Notes under the pieces: model-generated
Seen by the model: only the letters and a program-made list of their open reading frames with translations
The model's database searches: none
Told to the model about the DNA's origin: nothing
In this document: positions 1 through 6,515 of the stretch, piece by piece
Layout of the letters: each line of letters opens with the position of its first letter
Numbering within the stretch: the first letter of the stretch is position 1
Position numbers and translations under genes: made by a program
Source of the DNA: CALFMR01 sp035550595
GTDB taxonomy: Bacteria; Acidobacteriota; Vicinamibacteria; Vicinamibacterales; SCN-69-37
Assembly: GCA_035550595.1 (NCBI GenBank)
Contig: DASZOV010000054.1
Span: forward strand, 1-33,139
Reading direction: 5' to 3'
DNA length: 33,139 nt

Positions 1-246
1 CGGCGTGCCGATGAGGCTGAGCCGGCCACCCTGCCGGCTCACCGTGATGTGCGCGGCAATCAGCTCGCCGAGCCGCGTGCTGTCGATGTAGTGGACGCCC
101 GACAGGTCGAGCAGCACGTGCCGCGCGCCGCGCCGGAGCACGTCGGCCACGGCTTCCTTCAGCATGCCGGGATCGTCGTTGATCGTGAGACGGCCGTCGA
201 GCGCGATGATGCCGACGTTGCCGTCGAGGCGGCCATGAATCTGCAC
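1..246 (-). CDS. STAS-domain protein, anti-sigma factor antagonist type (partial, 3' end outside window)
   Basis: Reading the minus strand from a GTG at 246 gives an open frame to the window edge with the pattern of a STAS domain: an N-terminal strand pair around GNVGIIALDGRL, then ARHVLLDLSGVHYIDSTRLGEL, which contains the D-S-T/S-R-L-G phosphorylation-loop signature of SpoIIAA/RsbV-type antagonists. Such proteins bind anti-sigma factors or act in partner-switching cascades, with the loop Ser/Thr as the phosphorylated residue. The GTG is preferred over the in-frame ATG at 270 because a TATGAT box ends 6 nt before it and STAS proteins usually begin right at this strand. The gene is divergent from the P5C dehydrogenase gene. 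The C-terminus is not visible, so fusion to another domain cannot be excluded. Confidence 0.75.
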   Translation of the reverse strand, partial: MQIHGRLDGNVGIIALDGRLTINDDPGMLKEAVADVLRRGARHVLLDLSGVHYIDSTRLGELIAAHITVSRQGGRLSLIGTP

Positions 247-252
247 GCGCCG

Positions 253-258
253 ATCATA
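253..258 (-). promoter_or_regulatory. -10 box TATGAT for the STAS gene
   Basis: TATGAT on the minus strand lies 6 nt before the GTG at 246, so transcription would begin at or next to the start codon (leaderless arrangement). The same geometry recurs at several other genes in the window. Confidence 0.5.
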
Positions 259-268
259 CCTAAACCCC

Positions 269-1909
269 ATGACTCCTGACGCGACGCTCAACGCTATCCG
301 CCGGCCGCCCGTGCCCGTGAACGAGCCGGTGCGATCGTATGCGCCCGGCTCCGCCGACCGCGTGGCGCTCCGCGCGCGTCTCGAGGCCATGGCCGGCGAG
401 CGCGTCGACATCCCGCTCGTCATCGGCGGCCGCGAGGTCCGGACGGGCCGGACGCGTCCGGTCGTCATGCCGTGCGATCACGGCCACGTGCTCGCCGACT
501 GTCACCAAGCCGGCCCGCGCGAGATCGCGCGGGCGATCGAGTCCGCGCGCGCGGCTCAACGCGAGTGGGCCGCGTGGCCCTGGGAAGATCGCGCCGCCGT
601 CTTTCTGAAAGCCGCCGAGCTCGTCGCGGGCTCCCGTCGCGCCACGCTCAATGCGGCGACGATGCTGGGGCAGGGCAAGACAGCGCACCAGGCGGAGATC
701 GACGCGGCCTGCGAGCTCGTCGACTTCTGGCGCTTCAATGTCGCCTACGCCGCCGACCTCGTCACCGCGCAGCCCGACAACAGCCCGGGCGTCTGGAACC
801 AGACCGACTACCGGCCGCTCGAAGGCTTCGTCTACGCAATCTCGCCGTTCAACTTCACCGCGATTGCCGGCAACCTGCCGACCGCGCCCGCGCTGATGGG
901 CGGTGTCGCGATCTGGAAACCGGCGTCGACCGCCATGCTCAGCGCGCACTACATCATGCGCGCGCTCGTGGACGCGGGATTGCCGCCCGGCGTCATCAAC
1001 TTCGTGCCCGGACCGGCCGATGTCGTGAGCGACGCGCTGCTCGCGTCGCCGGATCTCGCCGGCATTCACTTCACGGGCAGCACGGCCGTGTTCCAAGGGT
1101 TGTGGCACACCGTGGGGGCCAACCTCGCGCGTTATAGAAACTATCCGCGGGTCGTCGGCGAAACCGGCGGCAAGGATTTCGTCCTGCTGCACCCATCCGC
1201 CGATCCGCAGACGGCTGCGGTGGCGATCGTCCGTGGTGGCTTCGAGTACCAAGGACAGAAGTGCTCGGCCGCGAGCCGCGTCTACGTCCCGAGGTCGCTC
1301 TGGAAGGACGTCCGCGATCGCGTCGTCGCCATGATGCAGACGATCACGATGGGCGACGTGCGTGACTTCAGTCACTTCATGGGTGCCGTCATCGATCGCG
1401 CCGCGTTCGATCGCATCCGCGGCTACCTCACGCACGCGAAGCGGACGGCGCGCGTTGTCGAAGGCGGACGCGCGGACGGACGGAGCGGCTATTTCATCGC
1501 GCCGACGTTCGTCGAGGTGTCCGATCCTGCGCATCGTCTGATGCGCGAGGAAGTGTTCGGGCCCGTCGTCGCCGCGTACGTCTATCCCGATCGGCGATGG
1601 ACGGAGACGCTCGATCTCGTCGATCGGACGTCGCCCTACGCGTTGACCGGGTCGATCTTCGCGCGTGACCGGCGCGCGATCCGCGAGGCCACGGCCGCGC
1701 TGCGCTACGCGGCGGGCAACTTCTACGTCAACGACAAACCGACGGGCGCCGTCGTCGGCCAGCAGCCGTTCGGCGGCGCGCGCGCGTCGGGCACGAACGA
1801 CAAGGCGGGATCCCCGCTGAACCTCTTGCGGTGGGTGAGCGCGCGAACGATCAAGGAAACGCTCGCGCCGCCCGACGACTATCGCTATCCGTACATGGCG
1901 GACGACTAG
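269..1909 (+). CDS. pruA: L-glutamate gamma-semialdehyde (1-pyrroline-5-carboxylate) dehydrogenase
   Basis: This 546-residue protein belongs to the aldehyde dehydrogenase superfamily, P5C dehydrogenase branch. It oxidises glutamate semialdehyde to glutamate with NAD+, the second step of proline catabolism. The N-terminal block PPVPVNEPVRSYAPGS is typical of this branch. The nucleotide-binding segment AISPFNFTAIAGNLP, the FTGSTAVF motif, general base Glu298 in VGETGGK and nucleophile Cys332 in GQKCSAASR are all present; the Glu-Cys spacing of 34 fits the superfamily. The C-terminal GQQPFGGARASGTNDKAG block is also conserved. No proline dehydrogenase domain is attached and none is adjacent, so this is the monofunctional form. 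The ATG at 269 is accepted because the N-terminus aligns with the family from there. The neighbours do not suggest a proline operon. Confidence 0.93.
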   Translation: MTPDATLNAIRRPPVPVNEPVRSYAPGSADRVALRARLEAMAGERVDIPLVIGGREVRTGRTRPVVMPCDHGHVLADCHQAGPREIARAIESARAAQREWAAWPWEDRAAVFLKAAELVAGSRRATLNAATMLGQGKTAHQAEIDAACELVDFWRFNVAYAADLVTAQPDNSPGVWNQTDYRPLEGFVYAISPFNFTAIAGNLPTAPALMGGVAIWKPASTAMLSAHYIMRALVDAGLPPGVINFVPGPADVVSDALLASPDLAGIHFTGSTAVFQGLWHTVGANLARYRNYPRVVGETGGKDFVLLHPSADPQTAAVAIVRGGFEYQGQKCSAASRVYVPRSLWKDVRDRVVAMMQTITMGDVRDFSHFMGAVIDRAAFDRIRGYLTHAKRTARVVEGGRADGRSGYFIAPTFVEVSDPAHRLMREEVFGPVVAAYVYPDRRWTETLDLVDRTSPYALTGSIFARDRRAIREATAALRYAAGNFYVNDKPTGAVVGQQPFGGARASGTNDKAGSPLNLLRWVSARTIKETLAPPDDYRYPYMADD

Positions 1910-1941
1910 TCCGGCGCTTGCCCGATGACGGGCCGTCCCGC

Positions 1942-1947
1942 TATCAT
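1942..1947 (+). promoter_or_regulatory. possible -10 box TATCAT for the phosphofructokinase gene
   Basis: TATCAT occurs in the 107-bp gap between the dehydrogenase stop and the phosphofructokinase start, giving a leader of about 65 nt. There is no clear -35 box, so this is a weak call. Nothing else recognisable lies in the gap. Confidence 0.3.
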
Positions 1948-2016
1948 CGCGGACTGTTTCCTGGTGTTTTGATCTGACGGGCGGCTCCTCGCCCCCTTTC
2001 GTTCGAGTCTCATCCC

Positions 2017-3303
2017 GTGACACATCATCAACGCGTCGCCATTCTCGTCGGCGGAGGTCCCGCCCCCGGCATCAACAGTGTCATCGCCGCCGCGTCCATC
2101 CGCGCCGGCCTCGAAGGACTGGAGGTCATCGGCATCCGCGACGGCTTCCAGTGGCTCATGCAGGGAGATGTCGACCACGTCGAACCGCTCCCCATCGACA
2201 AGGTCAGCCGCATCCACTTTCGTGGCGGATCGGCGCTCGGCACGTCGCGGGCGAATCCCACGACGAGCGCGGCCTATCTCGAGACGGTCGTCGCCTCGCT
2301 CCAGAAGTTGAACGTCGCGCAGCTCATCACGATTGGCGGCGACGACACGGCCTTCTCCGCCATGCGCATCGAGGCGCAGGCCGCGGGCCGGCTGCGCGTC
2401 GTGCACGTGCCGAAGACGATCGACAACGACCTCGACCTGCCACCGCACGTCGACACGTTCGGCTACCAGACGGCGCGTCACTACGGCGTGGAGATCGTCA
2501 AGAGCCTGATGGTCGACGCCAAGACGACGTCGCGGTGGTACTTCGTCATCGCCATGGGCCGCAAGGCGGGGCACCTCGCGCTCGGTATCGGCAAGGCGGC
2601 GGGCGCGACGATCACGCTCATCGGCGAAGAATTCACGACGCCGGTGCGGCTGCAGACGATCGTCGACACGCTCACGGCGTCGATCATCAAGCGGCGCTCG
2701 CAGGGACGCGAGGACGGTATCGCCGTCATCGCCGAAGGCGTGACGCTCGATCTCGATCCACGCGACTTCCAGGAGATGGGCGACGTCGAGCGCGACGCGC
2801 ACGGCCACATCCGGCTCGCTGAGGTGAACCTCGGCGAGATCCTGAAGACGCGCGTCGGCGCGCGGCTGCGCGAGCTCGGGCTGAAGACGACGATCACCGA
2901 GAAGAACATCGGCTACGAGCTGCGGTGCGCGGACCCGATCCCGTACGACATCGAGTACACGCGCGACCTCGGCTACTGCGCGGCGAAGTACCTCATCGAG
3001 GGTGGCAACGCCGCGATGATCTCGATCCAGGGCGGCCACTTCGTGCCGGTGCCGTTCAGCCAGATGGTCGACGCGGCGACGGGCCGTACGCGCGTGCGGC
3101 TGGTCGACGTGACGTCGGCGCGCTACGCCATCGCGCGGCGCTACATGATCCGCTTGCGGCGCGACGACTTCGAGGACGCGGACGCGCTCGCGAAGATCGC
3201 GGCGACGGCGCATCTATCAGTCGACGAACTGCGCCGGCAGTTCGCGTATCTGGTCGAGAACGAGCCAGCGCCGTTGGTGCTGAAAGAGGACGCGCCGGTG
3301 TAA
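2017..3303 (+). CDS. pfp: 6-phosphofructokinase, pyrophosphate-dependent type
   Basis: This 428-residue protein of the phosphofructokinase family interconverts fructose 6-phosphate and fructose 1,6-bisphosphate. The N-terminal phosphate loop GGGPAPGIN (residues 12-20), the GGDDT motif (107-111), PKTIDND (132-138, catalytic Asp136) and MGRKAGHLALG are all visible. Two substitutions decide the phosphoryl donor: Asp replaces the second Gly of the ATP-type GGDGS motif, and Lys133 replaces the Gly of PGTIDND. Both are hallmarks of PPi-dependent enzymes in family knowledge, so PPi use and a reversible reaction are inferred. The length is larger than the ~320 residues of bacterial ATP-PFK and fits the long PPi clade. 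The start is GTG at 2017. The gene stands alone, followed by dispersed repeats. Confidence 0.88.
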   Translation: MTHHQRVAILVGGGPAPGINSVIAAASIRAGLEGLEVIGIRDGFQWLMQGDVDHVEPLPIDKVSRIHFRGGSALGTSRANPTTSAAYLETVVASLQKLNVAQLITIGGDDTAFSAMRIEAQAAGRLRVVHVPKTIDNDLDLPPHVDTFGYQTARHYGVEIVKSLMVDAKTTSRWYFVIAMGRKAGHLALGIGKAAGATITLIGEEFTTPVRLQTIVDTLTASIIKRRSQGREDGIAVIAEGVTLDLDPRDFQEMGDVERDAHGHIRLAEVNLGEILKTRVGARLRELGLKTTITEKNIGYELRCADPIPYDIEYTRDLGYCAAKYLIEGGNAAMISIQGGHFVPVPFSQMVDAATGRTRVRLVDVTSARYAIARRYMIRLRRDDFEDADALAKIAATAHLSVDELRRQFAYLVENEPAPLVLKEDAPV

Positions 3304-3304
3304 G

Positions 3305-3391
3305 GACGCGAAGGGGGCCTCGCGCGAAGAGGCGCTCACGCGAAGATCGCGAAAGGCCTCGCGCGAAGGCGCGAAGATCGCGAAGAAAACC
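3305..3391 (+). repeat. dispersed repeat family B (CGCGAAGATCGCG hairpin units)
   Basis: Tandem-like units built on GCGAAGATCGCGAAG and CCTCGCGCGAAG start right after the phosphofructokinase stop. The core CGCGA-AGA-TCGCG is self-complementary. Related copies lie at 8508-8540, 16338-16425 and 27065-27108. The strongest copies sit at gene 3' ends, which suggests a 3'-UTR or terminator-like element. Confidence 0.7.
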
Positions 3392-3404
3392 AAAAAAAGT
3401 TGAT

Positions 3405-3495
3405 ACCGCAAGCCCCCGAGCGTAGCGAGGGCGGCGAAGCGCGTAGGCGCGGGGGTGGGGCCCCGCGCCACTGCAATTAAAGATGACTGGCGAGG
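3405..3495 (+). repeat. dispersed repeat family A, copy 1
   Basis: This copy runs from an ACCGCAAGCCCCCGAGCG start through GTAGCGAGGGCGGCGAAGCG and a palindromic GGGGCCCC core (3457-3464) to AAGATGACT. It is nearly the same as 5540-5633, and an inverted copy lies at 8397-8492. Confidence 0.75.
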
Positions 3496-3524
3496 GTGCC
3501 GAAGCGCATTGATAAAAGTCCGCG

Positions 3525-3626
3525 AAGCCCTCGACAGAGGAGCGGCGCTGAGCGGGCGAGCGGGGGTGGGGCCCCGCGAGCGAGTAAAGAGAAGATGGCC
3601 CCAACGCATTGCAAAAGAAGATGACT
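3525..3626 (+). repeat. dispersed repeat family A, diverged copy 2
   Basis: This copy has the GTGGGGCCCCGCG core at 3567-3578 and a second tail GGCCCCAACGCATTGCAAAA-GAAGATGACT. The same tail recurs inverted at 8553-8590. The whole 3304-3629 gap between the convergent phosphofructokinase and YkgJ genes consists of repeats; no gene is seen in it. Confidence 0.6.
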
Positions 3627-3629
3627 CTC

Positions 3630-4655
3630 TCAGCTCTCGACTTCTGCTCGCGACCAGCGCCGCGCCAGGGCCGCGGGATCGGCGAGGTGGCGCAGTAGAC
3701 GGTCCGCGCCTCTGACGCCGTAGCCGGCGGCGAGAAGCGCATCGGCGGCTTCGAGGCTGCGGAGCCAGGTGCGAAGGCCGCGGCCCATGTGCAGTGTCCA
3801 GCTCGCGAAGGCGTGCGCGGCCAGGAAGCGCCGCGCGATGTGATCGGCAGGCCGCGGTTCGTGTCGTGCGGCGTCGGACGTCCGCAGCTCGGACGGAACG
3901 GCGTCCAGGACGTCGGTGATCAGCCTGATCGCTGACGGCGCGTGACCCTCGTGACGGTGGGCTGTCGTGAACGCTGTCTCGATTCGTGTCGCGAGCGGGC
4001 CGTCGCCTGGCCGCCAGCCCCGCACGTCGTCCACGATGGCATGCAGCCGCGCGAGCGTGCCGGTTGTCGGTCCTGCGTCGGTGGTGATGAGCGTGACGCT
4101 CAGCCGTTCCCATCGCGACACGGCGTCCCAGTCCATCAACAGATTTGGACGAAGGAGCGGCGGCAGGCTCGCGCGCGCGTCGAGGCCGACGTATTCGCCG
4201 TCCGATGGAAACACCGGGGTGTCATCGACGATGTGGACGGGATCGCGCGAGTCGAGGAGCGCCGCGGCCGTCGGGCAGAAGTGCGACAGCGTGATGGACG
4301 CGCCGCGTGGATCGACGACCACGACGCGCGGGAATTGCCGGCAGGCGAGCGGCAGCGCCGCGTGACCGGCGGCACGATGCACACGGCAGTGGTGGCCGGT
4401 CGCTGGATCATAGAAGACGCACGCGCCGGCACGCGTCGTCAGCAGCGCTGGCGTTTCCGGTGGCGCGTCGGTCGGCATGACGAGCGCATCGGTCGCATCA
4501 TCGCCTCTGGTCGCGCGACGCATGCCGCTACGCAAGGCCACCGCCGTCAGGCCATCGATGCGATCGGCCTCGACGGGAATCGGCCAGCCGGCGGTGCAGC
4601 AGGCGCCGCTGTCGCGGCAGCGGTAAGTCGCGTGGAACGAAAGGCAGCGCGTCAC
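3630..4655 (-). CDS. YkgJ / FliB-like cysteine-cluster protein
   Basis: The 341-residue product starts with a cysteine-rich block: Cys4, Cys13, then Cys19-Cys20 in YRCRDSGACC. A second block follows, with GACVFYDPATGHHCRVH and LPLACRQFPR. This spacing (C-x5-CC, then CxxY-type and CRxFPR elements) is that of the YkgJ/UPF0153 family, related to FliB lysine N-methylase, where the cysteines are thought to bind zinc or an Fe-S cluster. The remaining 220 residues are not recognised and contain no membrane segment, so the substrate is unknown. The stop lies 4 bp from the end of a dispersed repeat. It diverges from the DUF481 gene with a 74-bp gap. FliB function is unlikely because no flagellin genes are near. 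Confidence 0.7.
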   Translation of the reverse strand: MTRCLSFHATYRCRDSGACCTAGWPIPVEADRIDGLTAVALRSGMRRATRGDDATDALVMPTDAPPETPALLTTRAGACVFYDPATGHHCRVHRAAGHAALPLACRQFPRVVVVDPRGASITLSHFCPTAAALLDSRDPVHIVDDTPVFPSDGEYVGLDARASLPPLLRPNLLMDWDAVSRWERLSVTLITTDAGPTTGTLARLHAIVDDVRGWRPGDGPLATRIETAFTTAHRHEGHAPSAIRLITDVLDAVPSELRTSDAARHEPRPADHIARRFLAAHAFASWTLHMGRGLRTWLRSLEAADALLAAGYGVRGADRLLRHLADPAALARRWSRAEVES

Positions 4656-4729
4656 GGGAGGTGGCGCCGAGTGCAGTCTGGCGGTGTCGCGGTCGACCGC
4701 GGCCGTCGAGTCGAAGAGGCCATGTAGCT

Positions 4730-5503
4730 ATGACGCATCGTGTGACGTTCTCGATCTTCGTTCTTTCCGTGATGCTGCTGCCGGTGACGGCCCGCGCGCA
4801 AGCACCGGAGCCGCTCGCCACGACCCCAGCTCCAGCCACCGAGCCGCCGCCCAAGCCGTGGACTGCATCGCTCGCGGCCGGCCTTGCGCTGACCGGCGGC
4901 AACACGCAGACGACGACGACCAATCTGTCGTTTGCGTTCGAGACGGACAAGACGAGGCGTCAAGTCGTGAGCGCCGAAGGCCTCAACATCCGATCGTCGC
5001 AGGACGGCGCCGCCATCGTCGATCGATCCAGCGTGTCGGCGCGCGACCAGTACGCGCTCACGCCACGCAGCTACGTGTTCGGCCAGGTGCAGTACGTGCG
5101 CGACGTGTTCAAGAGCATCGAATACCTCGTCGCGCCGACCGCCGGCGCGGGCGTGAAGCTCATCGACGAGGAGACGACGACGCTCTCGACCGACGTGTCC
5201 GTCGGCGCCGTGGCGGAGAAAGACGACGACACGCCGCGCACGACGTCGACGGCAGTGACGTTCTCCGAGAAGGCGTCGCACAAGCTGTCGGAGGGCGCGG
5301 ACGTGACCGAATCCTACTCGGCGCTCTGGAGCGGCGGCGGTCACGGCATCCTGCACACGTTCCAGGCCGGCCTCGTCGCCAAAGTGACCGCGCACGTGCA
5401 GATCAAGGTGGACGTCATGGACACCTATCGCACGCGGACGTTCGAGGAAACCGTGAAGAAGAACGACACGGCACTTCTCACGTCGCTGGGGTTTACGTTC
5501 TGA
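4730..5503 (+). CDS. exported DUF481 (YdiY-like) beta-barrel protein
   Basis: The start at ATG 4730 is chosen because it opens directly onto a signal peptide (hydrophobic TFSIFVLSVMLLPV, cleavage after ARA at about residue 24). The mature 230 residues show the DUF481 layout: an opening WTASLAAGLALTGGNTQTTT strand, alternating polar and hydrophobic strands, and a C-terminal LLTSLGFTF ending in Phe as outer-membrane barrel proteins do. The frame extends upstream to 4661, but that part is arginine-rich and lies in the YkgJ promoter region. The family has no firm function; it is often described as a salt-induced outer membrane protein. A proline-rich linker (APATEPPPKP) separates the signal peptide from the barrel. 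It is monocistronic, followed by family A repeats. Confidence 0.8.
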   Translation: MTHRVTFSIFVLSVMLLPVTARAQAPEPLATTPAPATEPPPKPWTASLAAGLALTGGNTQTTTTNLSFAFETDKTRRQVVSAEGLNIRSSQDGAAIVDRSSVSARDQYALTPRSYVFGQVQYVRDVFKSIEYLVAPTAGAGVKLIDEETTTLSTDVSVGAVAEKDDDTPRTTSTAVTFSEKASHKLSEGADVTESYSALWSGGGHGILHTFQAGLVAKVTAHVQIKVDVMDTYRTRTFEETVKKNDTALLTSLGFTF

Positions 5504-5539
5504 GCAGGGATCAGGCGACAGGGGGGCAGGCTAAGACAA

Positions 5540-5633
5540 CGATGACACCGCGAGCCCCCGAGCGTAGCGAGGGCGGCGAAGCGCCGTAGGCGCGGGGGTG
5601 GGGCCCCGCGCCACTCCAAAGAAGATGACTGTC
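5540..5633 (+). repeat. dispersed repeat family A, copy 3
   Basis: Near-identical to 3405-3495: CACCGCGAGCCCCCGAGCG, the GGGGCCCC core at 5600-5607, and the AAAGAAGATGACT tail. It sits downstream of the DUF481 stop. The rest of the 5504-5721 gap is repeat-derived or featureless, and no gene is seen. Confidence 0.75.
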
Positions 5634-5659
5634 CTGCCACCCAAACCCAGCTGCACCGA

Positions 5660-5722
5660 AGAGAGCGAGAGTCTGCGGCCGTGCGCGTAGCGAAGCGGCG
5701 GAGCGCGTAGAATGGGGCCCCA
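5660..5722 (+). repeat. dispersed repeat family A, truncated copy 4 overlapping a promoter and start codon
   Basis: GCGTAGCGAAGCGGCGGAGCG-CGTAG followed by TGGGGCCCCA matches the family A core, but an ~8-bp block is missing before GGGGCCCC (5714-5721). The start codon of the next gene follows at 5722. Confidence 0.5.
5708..5713 (+). promoter_or_regulatory. -10 box TAGAAT for the GMC-dehydrogenase operon
   Basis: TAGAAT ends 8 nt before the ATG at 5722, which predicts a leaderless or nearly leaderless mRNA. It lies within a truncated family A repeat. Confidence 0.45.
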
Positions 5723-6360
5723 TGGCCAAGACACCCACGCCTGCCGACGTCGTCGATCGCGACTTGCCGACGCGGCGCGATTTGCTGCAGATGGCCGCGG
5801 CCGCGATGGCGCTCCCGGGCGCGCCGCGGTTCTTCTCCACATGGTTCGCGTCGGCGCGTGCCGCTGGCCAGTCAGGGATGGGGCCGATGCCGGCGCCGCC
5901 CGAGCCGGCGCTCTTGGATCACTACTCGCCGGCGTTCTTCGACGCCGAGGACTTCGCCGCGCTCGAGGCGTTCACGGAGATTCTGATTCCGACCGATGAC
6001 ACGCCGGGCGCGCGCGAGGCGCACTGCGCCCACTTCATCGACTTCGTCCTGCAGGCGTCGGTCGGCGTCGACGAGCCCACGGTGACGCGGTGGCGAGCGG
6101 CATTGCGCTCGCTGCGCGCGGCCGGTTTCCACGCAGCCGATGCGAGCGGCCGAGCCGCGCTGGTCGAGGCGATGTCGCGCCCCGAGCGCGACCGCACGGC
6201 CACGCATCCGGCCTATGCCGCCTATCGGCTCATCAAGCAGCAGACGACGTTCGCGTTCTACACGTCGCGCGCGGGCATCATCGAGAACCTCGACTACCGC
6301 GGCGCCCGTTTCAACGCGAGCTTTCCGGCCTGCGAGCATCCGGAGCATCGGAGGGTGTGA
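5722..6360 (+). CDS. gluconate 2-dehydrogenase subunit 3-like protein, Tat-exported
   Basis: A 212-residue protein with a twin-arginine signal (TRRDLLQMAAAAMALPG, Arg18-Arg19), followed by a domain matching gluconate 2-dehydrogenase subunit 3: FDAEDFAALEAFTEILIPTDDTPGAREA, then FIDFVLQ, and a C-terminal segment with FAFYTSRAGIIENLDYRG. In characterised sugar dehydrogenases this small subunit escorts a cofactor-loaded GMC flavoprotein through the Tat pathway and is needed for its maturation. The next gene encodes just such a flavoprotein, so the two form one periplasmic dehydrogenase. The ATG at 5722 is set by the -10 box 8 nt upstream and by the Tat motif. The sugar substrate is not deducible. 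Confidence 0.85.
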   Translation: MAKTPTPADVVDRDLPTRRDLLQMAAAAMALPGAPRFFSTWFASARAAGQSGMGPMPAPPEPALLDHYSPAFFDAEDFAALEAFTEILIPTDDTPGAREAHCAHFIDFVLQASVGVDEPTVTRWRAALRSLRAAGFHAADASGRAALVEAMSRPERDRTATHPAYAAYRLIKQQTTFAFYTSRAGIIENLDYRGARFNASFPACEHPEHRRV

Positions 6361-6375
6361 TGGGGGCGATCGTGT

Positions 6376-6503
6376 CAACTTCGAACTTCAAACTTCGAAC
6401 TTCGAAATTGGGTTCCCGATTCCAGCTCGGCAGCCGATAGCAGCAACCGGAACGGCGCAACCCAGAATCCAGTTCGAAGTTCGAAGTTCATAGTTCGAAG
6501 TTT
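6376..6503. repeat. inverted repeat of TTCGAA units (family C) between operon genes
   Basis: Arms at 6376-6407 and 6471-6503 are built of repeated AAGTTCGAAGTT/AACTTCGAACTT units and are complementary over about 28 of 31 positions, separated by ~63 bp. The transcript would fold into a long hairpin between the subunit 3 gene and the GMC gene. Related units occur at 16495-16510 and 32731-32766. Confidence 0.7.
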
Positions 6504-6515
6504 GCGGAGCATTCA

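Noticed and set aside
260..2023. Long minus-strand frame (587 codons) over the P5C dehydrogenase
   Set aside because: Its translation is Arg/Asp/His-rich without recognisable motifs and it is antisense to a well-supported gene; this is the usual high-GC shadow.
1906..3213. Minus-strand frame (435 codons) over the phosphofructokinase
   Set aside because: Shadow of a clear enzyme gene; composition is charged and low complexity, with no domain pattern.
3305..3626. CRISPR array
   Set aside because: The repeats are irregular, palindromic and without uniform unique spacers; no cas genes are present.
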